A stretch of 64,000 nucleotides of DNA from contig CALCHQ010000084.1 in assembly GCA_937901085.1 (NCBI GenBank), forward strand, positions 3,647 to 67,646. Reading direction: 5' to 3'. Origin of the DNA: an uncultured Verrucomicrobiales bacterium (GTDB lineage: Bacteria; Verrucomicrobiota; Verrucomicrobiia; Verrucomicrobiales; Akkermansiaceae). Under the pieces are notes generated by a model that was not told where the DNA came from, did not search any database, and saw only the letters and a list, made by a program, of their open reading frames with translations. A program made the translations under genes and the position numbers. Positions 1 through 7,777 of this stretch are shown one piece after another (the stretch's first letter is position 1; the number at the start of each line of letters is the position of its first letter).

Positions 1-732
1 GTAGAGGTAGGGGCGCAGGCGGCGCAGGTATTGGTCGTGGTTGAGCAGGAGGAGGTTGTGCTTGCGCTGGATGTGGCCGAAGTCGTGCCAGTACATCACA
101 TGAGGATTATCGGCAAATTCGGCCATGAGCCGGGGCATTTCCCATTCTCCCGGCACTTGTTCAAAGTGGCTGCGGCCTTCGACTCCGAGAACCAGGTTGT
201 ATTCCTTGGCCTTTTCGGCCAGGGTGTGCAGGGTTTCACGGGCGCGTTCGTAGTAGAGCGGGGCCTGCTTGCTGCGGCGGCGCACCAGTTCACCTTTGCG
301 GAGGGCGTATTCCTGGCTGCCGACCCATTCCTGGCGCAGTTTGCGTTCCAGTTCACGCGTGGGGCGGGAGGTGGTCATCAGTTCCACGTTGCCCATGTGT
401 AGCACGACATACTGCGCGCCCAGCCGTGCGGCGGCCTGCAGGGTTTCAAAACTGAGCCGCAGGGCGCGTTCGCGGGTTTCCGGGCGGTGCGAGGTGAAGG
501 TGAAGGCGTCGGGCGCGTCGCCGGGGACTTCGATGGGCGCCGGGCAGAAGTTATGCACGCCGGCTACCTTGATGCGCCCGCCATCCACCGCTTTGAGCAG
601 CCCCGGAAGTTTGCTGAGGCTGAGGCCGTGCGAGGCTTCGATGTATTCGAAGCCCAGCTCGCGGATTTCATCGCACATGGCGCCGCCATCCTTGTGCCGG
701 CGGCTGTTCCAGCAGGTGGAAAAAACGTTCAC
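1..732 (-). CDS. Sugar phosphate isomerase/epimerase-like TIM-barrel protein (3' end outside window)
   Basis: An open frame of 244 codons runs off the left edge. The conceptual protein starts VNVFSTCWNSRRHKDGG and contains GFEYIEASHG, VAGVHNFCP, YVVLHMGN, LVLGVEGRSH and MYWHDFGH. This alternation of strands ending in His, Glu or Asp is the pattern of the xylose isomerase-like TIM-barrel family (AP_endonuc_2 / IolE / hydroxypyruvate isomerase-like), which binds a divalent metal through Glu, Asp and His. The substrate cannot be told from the sequence. I chose the GTG start at 732 because a TTGAAT / 17 bp / TACAAT promoter ends 6 bases before it. It is divergently transcribed from the rRNA methyltransferase gene with only 79 bp between the two starts. 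Confidence 0.75.
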   Translation of the reverse strand, partial: MNVFSTCWNSRRHKDGGAMCDEIRELGFEYIEASHGLSLSKLPGLLKAVDGGRIKVAGVHNFCPAPIEVPGDAPDAFTFTSHRPETRERALRLSFETLQAAARLGAQYVVLHMGNVELMTTSRPTRELERKLRQEWVGSQEYALRKGELVRRRSKQAPLYYERARETLHTLAEKAKEYNLVLGVEGRSHFEQVPGEWEMPRLMAEFADNPHVMYWHDFGHIQRKHNLLLLNHDQYLRRLRPYLY

Positions 733-738
733 CCCGCT

Positions 739-767
739 ATTGTAGTAACAATTTCGGGTGGATTCAA
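739..767 (-). promoter_or_regulatory. Sigma70-type promoter of the TIM-barrel gene, predicted leaderless
   Basis: On the minus strand TTGAAT (767-762), a 17-bp spacer and TACAAT (744-739) are followed after 6 bases by the GTG at 732. Transcription would start at or within a base or two of the start codon. Confidence 0.6.
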
Positions 768-775
768 GCCCGTTG

Positions 776-804
776 TTGACTTTTCTGTGTTCTGCGCGTA
801 TAAT
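776..804 (+). promoter_or_regulatory. Sigma70-type promoter of the rRNA methyltransferase gene, predicted leaderless
   Basis: TTGACT (776-781), a 17-bp spacer and a consensus TATAAT (799-804). The in-frame GTG at 812 lies 7 bases after the -10 box, where transcription should begin. This rules out the longer in-frame GTG at 758, which lies upstream of the promoter. Confidence 0.75.
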
Positions 805-811
805 CCCGCGC

Positions 812-2122
812 GTGAGTGATTTTCAGCAGAAGAACCAGGGATTCAAGCCGCGATTCAAGGATAAGAAACGCCCGCAGGGGGTAGCCGCGCCGCGCGTGCG
901 CGCGTTCAAGACGGCCGATGCCCCGGAGGGAAGCGAAAACTGGGTGCGTCCCTGGGTGCAGCTGAAGTATTTTACGTATAATCCGGCGGTGTTCCCGCGT
1001 ATGCTGGGGGCGGTGAGCCCGGATGCGGTGCAGGGCGGGCTTATCAATGTGTATGATAAGAATGGTGACCTCTTTGGCGGCGGATTCTGGAATCCGCAGA
1101 GCCGTACGCCGCTGCGTATGCTGGTGCATGGGCCGGAGGTGCTGAAGGAAAAGGATCTGGAACAGGCCATCCGCAAGGCGGTGGCCTGGCGCCGGCAGGA
1201 TTGCGCGCTGGAGGAGACAACCAACGCCTACCGCGTGATTCACGGTGATTCCGATGGTCTGGGCGGCTTGATTGTGGACCGCTATGCGGATGTGCTGAGC
1301 CTGGAGGTGACTACGCTGGGCGTGTGGCTGCGTCTGCCGCAGTGGCTGCCTCTGCTGCACGAACTCTGCGGCACGAAGCGCCATGTGATCACGGTGGATG
1401 AGGCCATTGCCCGCATGGAGGGCATTGATGTGAGCAAAGCTCCCGCCAGCGAACCGGTGCACAAGGTGCGCATCGTGGAAAACGGGGTGAATTTCGAGGT
1501 GGACTTTGCCCAGGGGCACAAGACCGGCTTCTTCTGTGACCAGCGTGAGAACCGCCTGAAGCTTTCCAAGCTGGTGGAGGGTAAGACGATGCTGGACCTC
1601 TGCTGCTATTCCGGTGGTTTCTCGATTTATTCGAAGCTGCATGGCGGCGCTGCCGAGGTGACAGCGGTGGACCTGGATGAAAAGGCGATTCTGATGGCGA
1701 AGCGCAATGCGAACATCAACGCCCAGAATGGCCCGCTGCGTATTGATTTTGTGCATGCGGATGCCTTTGTGTACGCCCGCCAGATGGTGCGTAACGGCAA
1801 GTTGTTCGATGTGGTGCTGCTCGACCCGCCCAAGTTTGTGCTGGGGCGTGACGAGGAGAAGGAGGAGGGTCTCAAGAAGTACAATGATCTGAACATGCTC
1901 GGTCTGCAATGCGTGCGCCGCGGTGGCTTGTTTGTGACCTGCTCGTGCAGCGGTCTGGTCAGCCCGGCGGAGTTTGAAAAGACCGTCATCAAGGCTGCCC
2001 AGCGCCTGGGACGGCGCCTCCAGATTCTGGATATGACCGGCCCCGGCTGGGATCATCCCTTCCTGTCCACCTATCCTGAAGGCCGTTATCTGAAGGTTCT
2101 CTGGGCCCGCGTGCTGGTATGA
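812..2122 (+). CDS. Class I SAM-dependent rRNA methyltransferase, RlmI-like (23S rRNA m5C family)
   Basis: The 436-aa product has a basic N-terminal tail, a PUA-like region (about residues 40-110), the linker domain with HGDSDGLGGLIVDRY, and a C-terminal Rossmann methyltransferase. The SAM-binding part is DLCCYSGGFSIYS followed by AVDLDEKAI; the catalytic-loop motif is LLDPPKF, and a second conserved Cys lies in TCSCSG. This is the RlmI/YccW layout, which methylates C5 of a cytosine in 23S rRNA; the exact nucleotide is inferred from the family. The GTG start is set by the promoter just upstream. Its TGA overlaps the ATG of the next gene (ATGA), suggesting translational coupling to the antiporter. 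Confidence 0.8.
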   Translation: MSDFQQKNQGFKPRFKDKKRPQGVAAPRVRAFKTADAPEGSENWVRPWVQLKYFTYNPAVFPRMLGAVSPDAVQGGLINVYDKNGDLFGGGFWNPQSRTPLRMLVHGPEVLKEKDLEQAIRKAVAWRRQDCALEETTNAYRVIHGDSDGLGGLIVDRYADVLSLEVTTLGVWLRLPQWLPLLHELCGTKRHVITVDEAIARMEGIDVSKAPASEPVHKVRIVENGVNFEVDFAQGHKTGFFCDQRENRLKLSKLVEGKTMLDLCCYSGGFSIYSKLHGGAAEVTAVDLDEKAILMAKRNANINAQNGPLRIDFVHADAFVYARQMVRNGKLFDVVLLDPPKFVLGRDEEKEEGLKKYNDLNMLGLQCVRRGGLFVTCSCSGLVSPAEFEKTVIKAAQRLGRRLQILDMTGPGWDHPFLSTYPEGRYLKVLWARVLV

Positions 2123-3816
2123 TTTTTACTCTGGTCATAGGTCTGGCTCTGGCCTTTGTGCTGGGGATGGTGGCGCAGCAGTTGAAGCTGTCGCCTCTGG
2201 TGGGGTATCTGGTGGCTGGTATGCTGGCCGCGCAGGACTGGTGGGGACACCCGGTGGACCAGCATGTGGTGGAGGAGTTTTCCCATATCGGCGTGGTGCT
2301 GCTTCTCTTTGGTGTGGGGCTGCATTTCCATTTCAAGGATTTGCTGGCGGTTCGCAAGGTGGCGGTTCCCGGTGCGGTGTCGTGCAGCTTGTTGTGGACA
2401 GGTATCGGCGGCGCGGTCTACTACCTTTGCGGTGGGGCTGGCGGCTGGGTGGCTGCTGCCATTTTCGGCATGTGTGTGTGTGTGTCCAGCACGGTGGTGC
2501 TGACCCGCGTGCTGGAGGATAACAAGATGCTCCAGACGCCGGCGGGGCATACGGCGCTGGGCTGGCTGGTGGTGGAGGATCTGTTCACCATTATTCTGCT
2601 GGTGCTGATGCCGGTGATGTTCGGCAATGACGAATTGCTGCCTGCGCTGGGAGGTATGGCGGTGAAGCTGACGCTGCTGGTGCTGATTGTGGCGCTGCTG
2701 GGGCGGCGTATCATCACGCGTGTGCTGACCTTTGTGGCACGCAAAGGCTCGGATGAGCTGTTCACGCTGGGGGTGCTGGTCATTGCGCTGGGTATTGCGG
2801 TGCTGTCGGCCTATGTCTTCAATGCCTCCATGGAGTTCGGCGCATTCCTCTCCGGCATGGTGGTGGGGCAGAGCAAGTTTGCCAGCCGCGCCGCGAGTGA
2901 TGCCTTGCCGATGCGTGATGCTTTTGCCGTGTTGTTCTTCGTTTCGGTGGGGATGGGCTTCCAGATGGAGGGCCTGGTGGAGCATTGGCCGCTCGCGCTG
3001 GGTACGACGGCCTACGTGCTTCTTGTCAAGCCGGTGACCGGGTATGTGGTCATCCGCCTGCTGGGACGGCCTGCCCGCCTGGGTGTGGTGGTGGGTGGCG
3101 CGCTGGCGCAGATTGGTGAATTTTCCTTCATTCTGGCCACGCTGGCGGCGGCAACCTACAAGGTGCTGCCGATGTCGGCGGCCAATGTGATTACCGGGGC
3201 AGCCATCATTTCCATTACGCTCAATGCGGCCTTGTTCCGCTATGTGCCGAAGCTGATTCACCTGCTGGAGAAGAATGCCCCGGTGCCGGACGATGCGGCC
3301 CGGCATGTGCCGCCTCCTTCGGAGGACCGCCACCGCGTGATTGTGGTGGGTTATGGCCCCAGCGGTGAAATCATGACGGAGCTGCTGCGGAAGTATGATG
3401 TGGATGTGGTGGTGCTGGAGATGAATATCGACACCGTGACGCGCCTGAATGCCGATGGTATTCCTGCCCTGCATGGCGATGCCCGCCTGCGCCATATTCT
3501 GAAACTGGCCGGGGTGGAGCAGGCGCAGGCCATCATGGTGACGGCGGCTGCTGCTCCATCCAAGGAGATTGCGGCTTCGGCACGCAGCCTGAACCCGAAG
3601 ATTGAGGTGATGGCGTACACCACCTATATGCGCCAGGCGCAGGAGCTTCGCAAAAGCGGGCACCTCATTTTCTCTGGCGAGGAGGAGGTGGCGCTCTCCA
3701 TGTTTACCGCGATTCTGCGGAATCTTGGGGCTACGGAGGAACAGGTGGGACGCGAACGCCTCACTACCCGCCGCCGCCTGGCCGGGCTGCCGCCTCTGGA
3801 ATTGGTGGAAGATTAA
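2119..3816 (+). CDS. Monovalent cation:proton antiporter, KefB/KefC (CPA2) family, copy 1
   Basis: The 565-aa protein has an N-terminal membrane domain of about 12-13 hydrophobic segments (residues 1-385) of the Na+/H+ exchanger fold and a C-terminal TrkA-N/RCK domain (from about residue 405) with the nucleotide-binding motif VVGYGPSGE and the acidic strand end VVVLEMN. Such proteins (YbaL/KefC type) export K+ or Na+ in exchange for protons, gated by nucleotide at the RCK domain. It overlaps the methyltransferase stop codon by 4 bases and is followed 69 bp later by a close paralogue. Ion specificity is not determinable here. Confidence 0.85.
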   Translation: MIFTLVIGLALAFVLGMVAQQLKLSPLVGYLVAGMLAAQDWWGHPVDQHVVEEFSHIGVVLLLFGVGLHFHFKDLLAVRKVAVPGAVSCSLLWTGIGGAVYYLCGGAGGWVAAAIFGMCVCVSSTVVLTRVLEDNKMLQTPAGHTALGWLVVEDLFTIILLVLMPVMFGNDELLPALGGMAVKLTLLVLIVALLGRRIITRVLTFVARKGSDELFTLGVLVIALGIAVLSAYVFNASMEFGAFLSGMVVGQSKFASRAASDALPMRDAFAVLFFVSVGMGFQMEGLVEHWPLALGTTAYVLLVKPVTGYVVIRLLGRPARLGVVVGGALAQIGEFSFILATLAAATYKVLPMSAANVITGAAIISITLNAALFRYVPKLIHLLEKNAPVPDDAARHVPPPSEDRHRVIVVGYGPSGEIMTELLRKYDVDVVVLEMNIDTVTRLNADGIPALHGDARLRHILKLAGVEQAQAIMVTAAAAPSKEIAASARSLNPKIEVMAYTTYMRQAQELRKSGHLIFSGEEEVALSMFTAILRNLGATEEQVGRERLTTRRRLAGLPPLELVED

Positions 3817-3835
3817 GTTTTCCCGGAGTCTCTTC

Positions 3836-3865
3836 TTGTCAAACAGGGGTGGGCAGGTGTAGAAT
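3836..3865 (+). promoter_or_regulatory. Promoter of antiporter copy 2
   Basis: TTGTCA (3836-3841), 18-bp spacer, TAGAAT (3860-3865). The ATG at 3886 is preceded by the Shine-Dalgarno-like AAAGGTGGG, one of few such signals in the window. Copy 2 can therefore be transcribed separately from copy 1. Confidence 0.55.
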
Positions 3866-3885
3866 CAGGATAAAGGTGGGCTTTC

Positions 3886-5571
3886 ATGATTTTTACGCTT
3901 GTTATTGGTCTTTCTCTGGCGCTGGTGCTGGGTATGCTGGCGCAACGGCTGCGCTTGTCTCCGCTGGTGGGGTATCTGGTGGCGGGGATGCTGGCGGCTC
4001 AGCCCTGGTGGGGCGAGCCGGTAGATGCTCATGTGGTGGAAGATTTTTCCCATATCGGCGTGGTGCTGCTGCTCTTTGGTGTGGGGCTGCAGTTTCACCT
4101 GAAAGATTTGCTGGCTGTGCAGCGCGTGGCGGTGCCGGGGGCGCTGGTGTGTATGTTCTCCGTCTCGCTGCTGGGGATGCTGGCGTTCCATTTCCTGGGC
4201 ATGGGGAATGTAGCCTGGGTCAACAGCCTCATGTACGGGCTCTGTGTCTGTGTGTCCAGTACTGTGGTACTCACCCGTGTGCTGGGCGACAACCGCGTGT
4301 TGCCGACACCGGCGGGACATACGGCTCTGGGCTGGCTGGTGGTGGAAGATATGTTCACCATTGTGCTGCTGGTTCTCATGCCTGCTTTGTTCGGCGGCCA
4401 GGAACTGGTGCCGGCTCTGGGCATGATGGCGTTGAAACTGACGCTGCTGGTTGTGGTGGTGGCGTTGTTCGGGCGCAAGCTTATCAAGCGGGTGCTGACC
4501 TATATTTCCCGCCATTGTTCGGATGAACTCTTTACCCTGGCGGTGCTGGTGTGTGCGCTGGGTATTGCGGTGCTTTCCGCTTCGGTGTTCAATGCTTCCA
4601 TGGAATTCGGTGCGTTCCTTTCCGGCATGGTGGTGGGGCAGAGCAAGTTTGCCAGCCGCGCCGCGAGTGATGCCTTGCCGATGCGCGATGCTTTTGCTGT
4701 GCTGTTCTTTGTTTCCGTGGGCATGGGCTTCCACATCGGCGGGCTGCTGGAGTTCTGGCCGCTGGCGCTGGCCACGCTGGGTATCTGCATGCTGGTCAAG
4801 CCCGTCATGGCCGCGCTGATGGTGCGGGTGATGGGAAGACCCATGCGGTTGAGCCTGATGGTGGGTGGGTCTTTGTCCCAGATTGGTGAGTTTTCGTTCA
4901 TCCTGGCTACGCTCATTGCAGGTACATACCACCTGCTGCCTCTGGAGGCGGTGAATGTGATTACCGGGGTGGCGATTGTTTCCATTACGCTGAATGCGGC
5001 TCTGTATCGTTTTGTGCCGCTGCTGGTACACCGTCTGGAGGAACGCGGCATAGGTATGGAGGAAGCGGTGAATACCGTGCCGGAGGTGGCGGATGACCGC
5101 TACCGCATCATTCTGGTGGGCTATGGACCCTGTGGACAACTGGTGGACCAGGTGCTGCGCCAGCACGACATGGAGGTGGTGGTGCTGGAAATGAATATCG
5201 ATACCGTGACCCGCCTGCACCAGCAGGGACATGCCGCCTTGCATGGTGATGCGTCGAACCGCACGATTCTGCGTATGGCCGGGGTGGAAAAGGCCAAGGC
5301 CATCATTATTTCCTCTCCGGGGGCGCCGGCTGTGCAGATTGCCGCCGCTGCCCGCAGCCTGAACCCGCATATCCGCGTGGTGGCGCATACGAACTACATC
5401 CGCATAGCGCAGGCTGTGGCCAGATCCGGAGATGCCCATGTCTTTGCCGGTGAGGCCGAGGTGGCGCTTGCCATGAGCAGCCACATGCTGCGCACGCTCG
5501 GCGCAACCGAGGAACATGTGGCCCGCGAGCAGGAAGCCAACCGTGCCCGCCTGATGGACGGGCACGCGTAA
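3886..5571 (+). CDS. Monovalent cation:proton antiporter, KefB/KefC (CPA2) family, copy 2
   Basis: The 561-aa tandem paralogue of the preceding gene has the same start (MIFTLVIGL), the same membrane domain and the same C-terminal TrkA-N domain with LVGYGPCGQ. The two proteins are alike along their whole length, strongest in the membrane core (MEFGAFLSGMVVGQSKFASR). A 65-bp block (4621-4685) is identical at DNA level to 2851-2915 of copy 1 although the surrounding codons differ at synonymous sites, which suggests local gene conversion. Its own promoter and different N-terminal charges (QPWWGEPVDAH versus QDWWGHPVDQH) point to distinct regulation or ion use. It converges on the next gene with 9 bp between stops. 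Confidence 0.85.
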   Translation: MIFTLVIGLSLALVLGMLAQRLRLSPLVGYLVAGMLAAQPWWGEPVDAHVVEDFSHIGVVLLLFGVGLQFHLKDLLAVQRVAVPGALVCMFSVSLLGMLAFHFLGMGNVAWVNSLMYGLCVCVSSTVVLTRVLGDNRVLPTPAGHTALGWLVVEDMFTIVLLVLMPALFGGQELVPALGMMALKLTLLVVVVALFGRKLIKRVLTYISRHCSDELFTLAVLVCALGIAVLSASVFNASMEFGAFLSGMVVGQSKFASRAASDALPMRDAFAVLFFVSVGMGFHIGGLLEFWPLALATLGICMLVKPVMAALMVRVMGRPMRLSLMVGGSLSQIGEFSFILATLIAGTYHLLPLEAVNVITGVAIVSITLNAALYRFVPLLVHRLEERGIGMEEAVNTVPEVADDRYRIILVGYGPCGQLVDQVLRQHDMEVVVLEMNIDTVTRLHQQGHAALHGDASNRTILRMAGVEKAKAIIISSPGAPAVQIAAAARSLNPHIRVVAHTNYIRIAQAVARSGDAHVFAGEAEVALAMSSHMLRTLGATEEHVAREQEANRARLMDGHA

Positions 5572-5580
5572 AGGGAAAAA

Positions 5581-6009
5581 TCAGCGTTGCTTCAGTTCGG
5601 CCATGATGCGGGCATACAGCACGCGCAGACGCAGCAGCATATAGATGACGACCAGGGTCACTACTGTCAGGTAGAGAAGCACGGCCCAGCAGAAGAGGCG
5701 CATGGAGTCCAGCGTGGAGTTGATTTTCTTGTCCTCCATGATGCGCTGGGTGATGATGCCGCCTACTTCTTTTGCGTATTCGCGCCCTTCTTCCTTGTAG
5801 CTTTCCATGACGGCATCGGTTGCGCCGCGCAGGGTGAGCATCAGCTGTTCTCCCAGGCTGGGTTCCTTGGCGGGGGCAGGGGCGTTTGCGGTGGCCTGCG
5901 GTTCGCTGACCATCTGCAACAACCCGCCCAGTAGTTCTCCTGCGTCTACTTTTGCCTGCACAGGCAGGAACAGCACCAGGGCAATGAGGGTGTAGAGGAC
6001 TTGCTTCAT
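5581..6009 (-). CDS. Small exported/membrane protein of unknown function
   Basis: The 142-aa product starts MKQVLYTLIALVLFLPVQAK, a signal peptide-like sequence with a VQA-K cleavage site. It has a hydrophilic middle with an Ala/Pro-rich patch and one strong transmembrane helix near the C-terminus (LFCWAVLLYLTVVTLVVIYML, about residues 108-128), ending in a basic tail RLRVLYARIMAELKQR. The predicted topology is periplasmic domain plus C-terminal anchor. I prefer the ATG at 6009 over an upstream ATG at 6030 because a TATAGT -10 box (6021-6016) ends 6 bases before it. I recognise no family. Confidence 0.6.
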   Translation of the reverse strand: MKQVLYTLIALVLFLPVQAKVDAGELLGGLLQMVSEPQATANAPAPAKEPSLGEQLMLTLRGATDAVMESYKEEGREYAKEVGGIITQRIMEDKKINSTLDSMRLFCWAVLLYLTVVTLVVIYMLLRLRVLYARIMAELKQR

Positions 6010-6015
6010 GTTGCC

Positions 6016-6021
6016 ACTATA
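6016..6021 (-). promoter_or_regulatory. -10 box of the small membrane protein gene
   Basis: TATAGT on the minus strand, within TGCTATAGT (extended -10 like), ends 6 bases before the ATG at 6009. No good -35 box is visible. Another leaderless candidate. Confidence 0.45.
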
Positions 6022-6065
6022 GCACAACACGAGATGAGAGGAAAGCAGGAATTACTCCGCAATTC

Positions 6066-7502
6066 TTATTGTGCAAGCGCAATGAGAAGCTTGTTGTGGA
6101 TGCCGCCGAAGCCGCCGTTGCTCATGACGAGCAGGACATCGCCCGGATGTACGTGTGTGACGACATGAGCCACGATGTCATCCACGTTCTTGCCCACATA
6201 GGCTTCTGTGCCGGTCGCGCGGATGTCGGCGAGGAGCTGTTCTTCGTCCAGACGCTGTTCCGGGAGTAGTTTCTTGTGGTTCTCGATGGGGGAGATAACG
6301 GCAAAATCCGCGTTGGAAAGGGCTTCTGCCAGTTCGGACTGGAACAGGTTGCGGATGGTGGTGTTGCTGCGGGGTTCAAAGAGTACCCACAGGCGGCTCT
6401 TGGGGAAGCGCTGGCGCAGCCCGGCAATGGCCTGGCTGATGGCGGTGGGATGGTGGGCAAAGTCATCCACTACGGTGACACCGTTGACCGTGCCGCGTAC
6501 TTCCTGGCGGCGGGCTACGCCCTCAAAGCTGTCCAACGCCGTGCGGATGGCCTCGGCGCTCAGTCCGGCAAAGGCGGCGGCGCAGGCGGCCATGGCTGCG
6601 TTGCGGATGTTGAAGTCTCCAATCATGGGGACATTGAAGCGCTCGCCGTGCAGCGGGCTGGGGGCTTCTTCCCCCTCGGCGGCGGGGGCGCAGAGGGTGA
6701 AGCTGCTGCCGTCGGTGCGGTGTTCGAGTCCGGTGATGCGGATGTCGGCATCTTCGCCCATGCCGACGCTGACCAGACGGACCATCTTCAGTTCGTTGGC
6801 GGCATACTGGCGTACATCGGCGCAGTTCGGGCAGTCGGCGTTGATGAAGACGATGCCGTTGCGGGGGACAACGCGCAGCAGGCGCTTGAAGGAGAGCTTG
6901 ATTTCCTCGACATTGGCGTAGATGTCGGCGTGATCCATTTCGATGTTGTTCACGATGACCACTTCCGGCAGGTAGTGCAGGAATTTGGAGCGCTTGTCGA
7001 AGAAGGAGGTGTCGTATTCATCGCCCTCCAGTACGCAGAATTCGGAATCGGTGAAGCGGCCGCCGCGCCCCAGGTTGCGGGCAATGCCGCCAATCATGAA
7101 GCTGGGGTTCTGGCCGTTGGCCTCCAGCATCCAGGTGAGCATGGAGGTGGTGGTGGTTTTGCCGTGCGTGCCGGTGACAACGAGGTTGCGCTTGCCCCAG
7201 AGGAAGTATTCCTTCATGGTTTCAGGCAGGCTCATGTAGCGCAGACGGGTGTCAAGGACGGCTTCTACTTCCACATTGCCGCGGCTCATGGCGTTGCCGA
7301 TGACGACCATGTCGGTGTCTGCCGGGATGTTGGCCGGATTGTAGCCCTGGAAAATCTGGATGCCCTCGTTCTCCAGGAAGGTGGACATGGGCGGGTACAC
7401 GTTGGCATCTGTGCCGGTGACGACGTAGCCTTGGCGTGCCATGGCTGATGCTACTGCTCCCATGGCGGTGCCGCAAATGCCGAGAAAGTGAACGTGTTTC
7501 AT
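6066..7502 (-). CDS. mpl: UDP-N-acetylmuramate:L-alanyl-gamma-D-glutamyl-meso-diaminopimelate ligase (murein recycling)
   Basis: The 478-aa Mur-ligase family protein begins MKHVHFLGICGTAMGAVASAMA (N-terminal Rossmann domain for the UDP-sugar). It carries the ATP-binding GTHGKTTTTSML near residue 112, the central motif EGDEYDTSFFDKRSKFLHY and the C-terminal VDDFAHHPTAI. The absence of the MurC-type arrangement and the presence of MIGGIARNLGRGG fit Mpl, which reattaches the recycled tripeptide to UDP-MurNAc. The ATG at 7502 is chosen over one five codons upstream because it begins the domain and follows an AAGGA sequence at 7508-7512. The gene indicates DAP-type peptidoglycan and cell-wall recycling. 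Confidence 0.88.
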   Translation of the reverse strand: MKHVHFLGICGTAMGAVASAMARQGYVVTGTDANVYPPMSTFLENEGIQIFQGYNPANIPADTDMVVIGNAMSRGNVEVEAVLDTRLRYMSLPETMKEYFLWGKRNLVVTGTHGKTTTTSMLTWMLEANGQNPSFMIGGIARNLGRGGRFTDSEFCVLEGDEYDTSFFDKRSKFLHYLPEVVIVNNIEMDHADIYANVEEIKLSFKRLLRVVPRNGIVFINADCPNCADVRQYAANELKMVRLVSVGMGEDADIRITGLEHRTDGSSFTLCAPAAEGEEAPSPLHGERFNVPMIGDFNIRNAAMAACAAAFAGLSAEAIRTALDSFEGVARRQEVRGTVNGVTVVDDFAHHPTAISQAIAGLRQRFPKSRLWVLFEPRSNTTIRNLFQSELAEALSNADFAVISPIENHKKLLPEQRLDEEQLLADIRATGTEAYVGKNVDDIVAHVVTHVHPGDVLLVMSNGGFGGIHNKLLIALAQ

Positions 7503-7738
7503 ATAGTTCCTTAACAATATGTAGAAGTGGTGTAGAGGTTATCTCATCTACCCCGGCATTGCAAGTATTTTTTAGGGCATGATGTCCGTATGCCATACCA
7601 GGGTATTTCAGAGCAGAATGCCTTAGAATAGGCTTGTACTGCGTTGGTGGCTTATGTGGGGTGTAGCTCCAGAATGGGGGTGTCGCGCCTTACAGTGGGC
7701 GAAAAATGCAAAATTTGTAAAAATGACGCACTATATTA

Positions 7739-7766
7739 TTGAGGCGCGCGCGTACGCGCGTATAAT
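7739..7766 (+). promoter_or_regulatory. gyrB promoter with alternating purine-pyrimidine (Z-DNA-prone) spacer
   Basis: TTGAGG (7739-7744), a 16-bp spacer and consensus TATAAT (7761-7766); the gyrB ATG follows after 11 bases. The spacer contains the perfect 14-bp palindrome CGCGCGTACGCGCG (7747-7760). Bases 7744-7764 alternate purine and pyrimidine without a break. Such DNA flips to Z-form under negative supercoiling, so the promoter could sense the product of the enzyme it drives (inference). Confidence 0.7.
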
Positions 7767-7777
7767 GGGCGGCACTT

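Noticed and set aside
758..811. Upstream GTG start for the rRNA methyltransferase
   Set aside because: The stretch contains the -35 and -10 boxes (776-804) of the gene itself.
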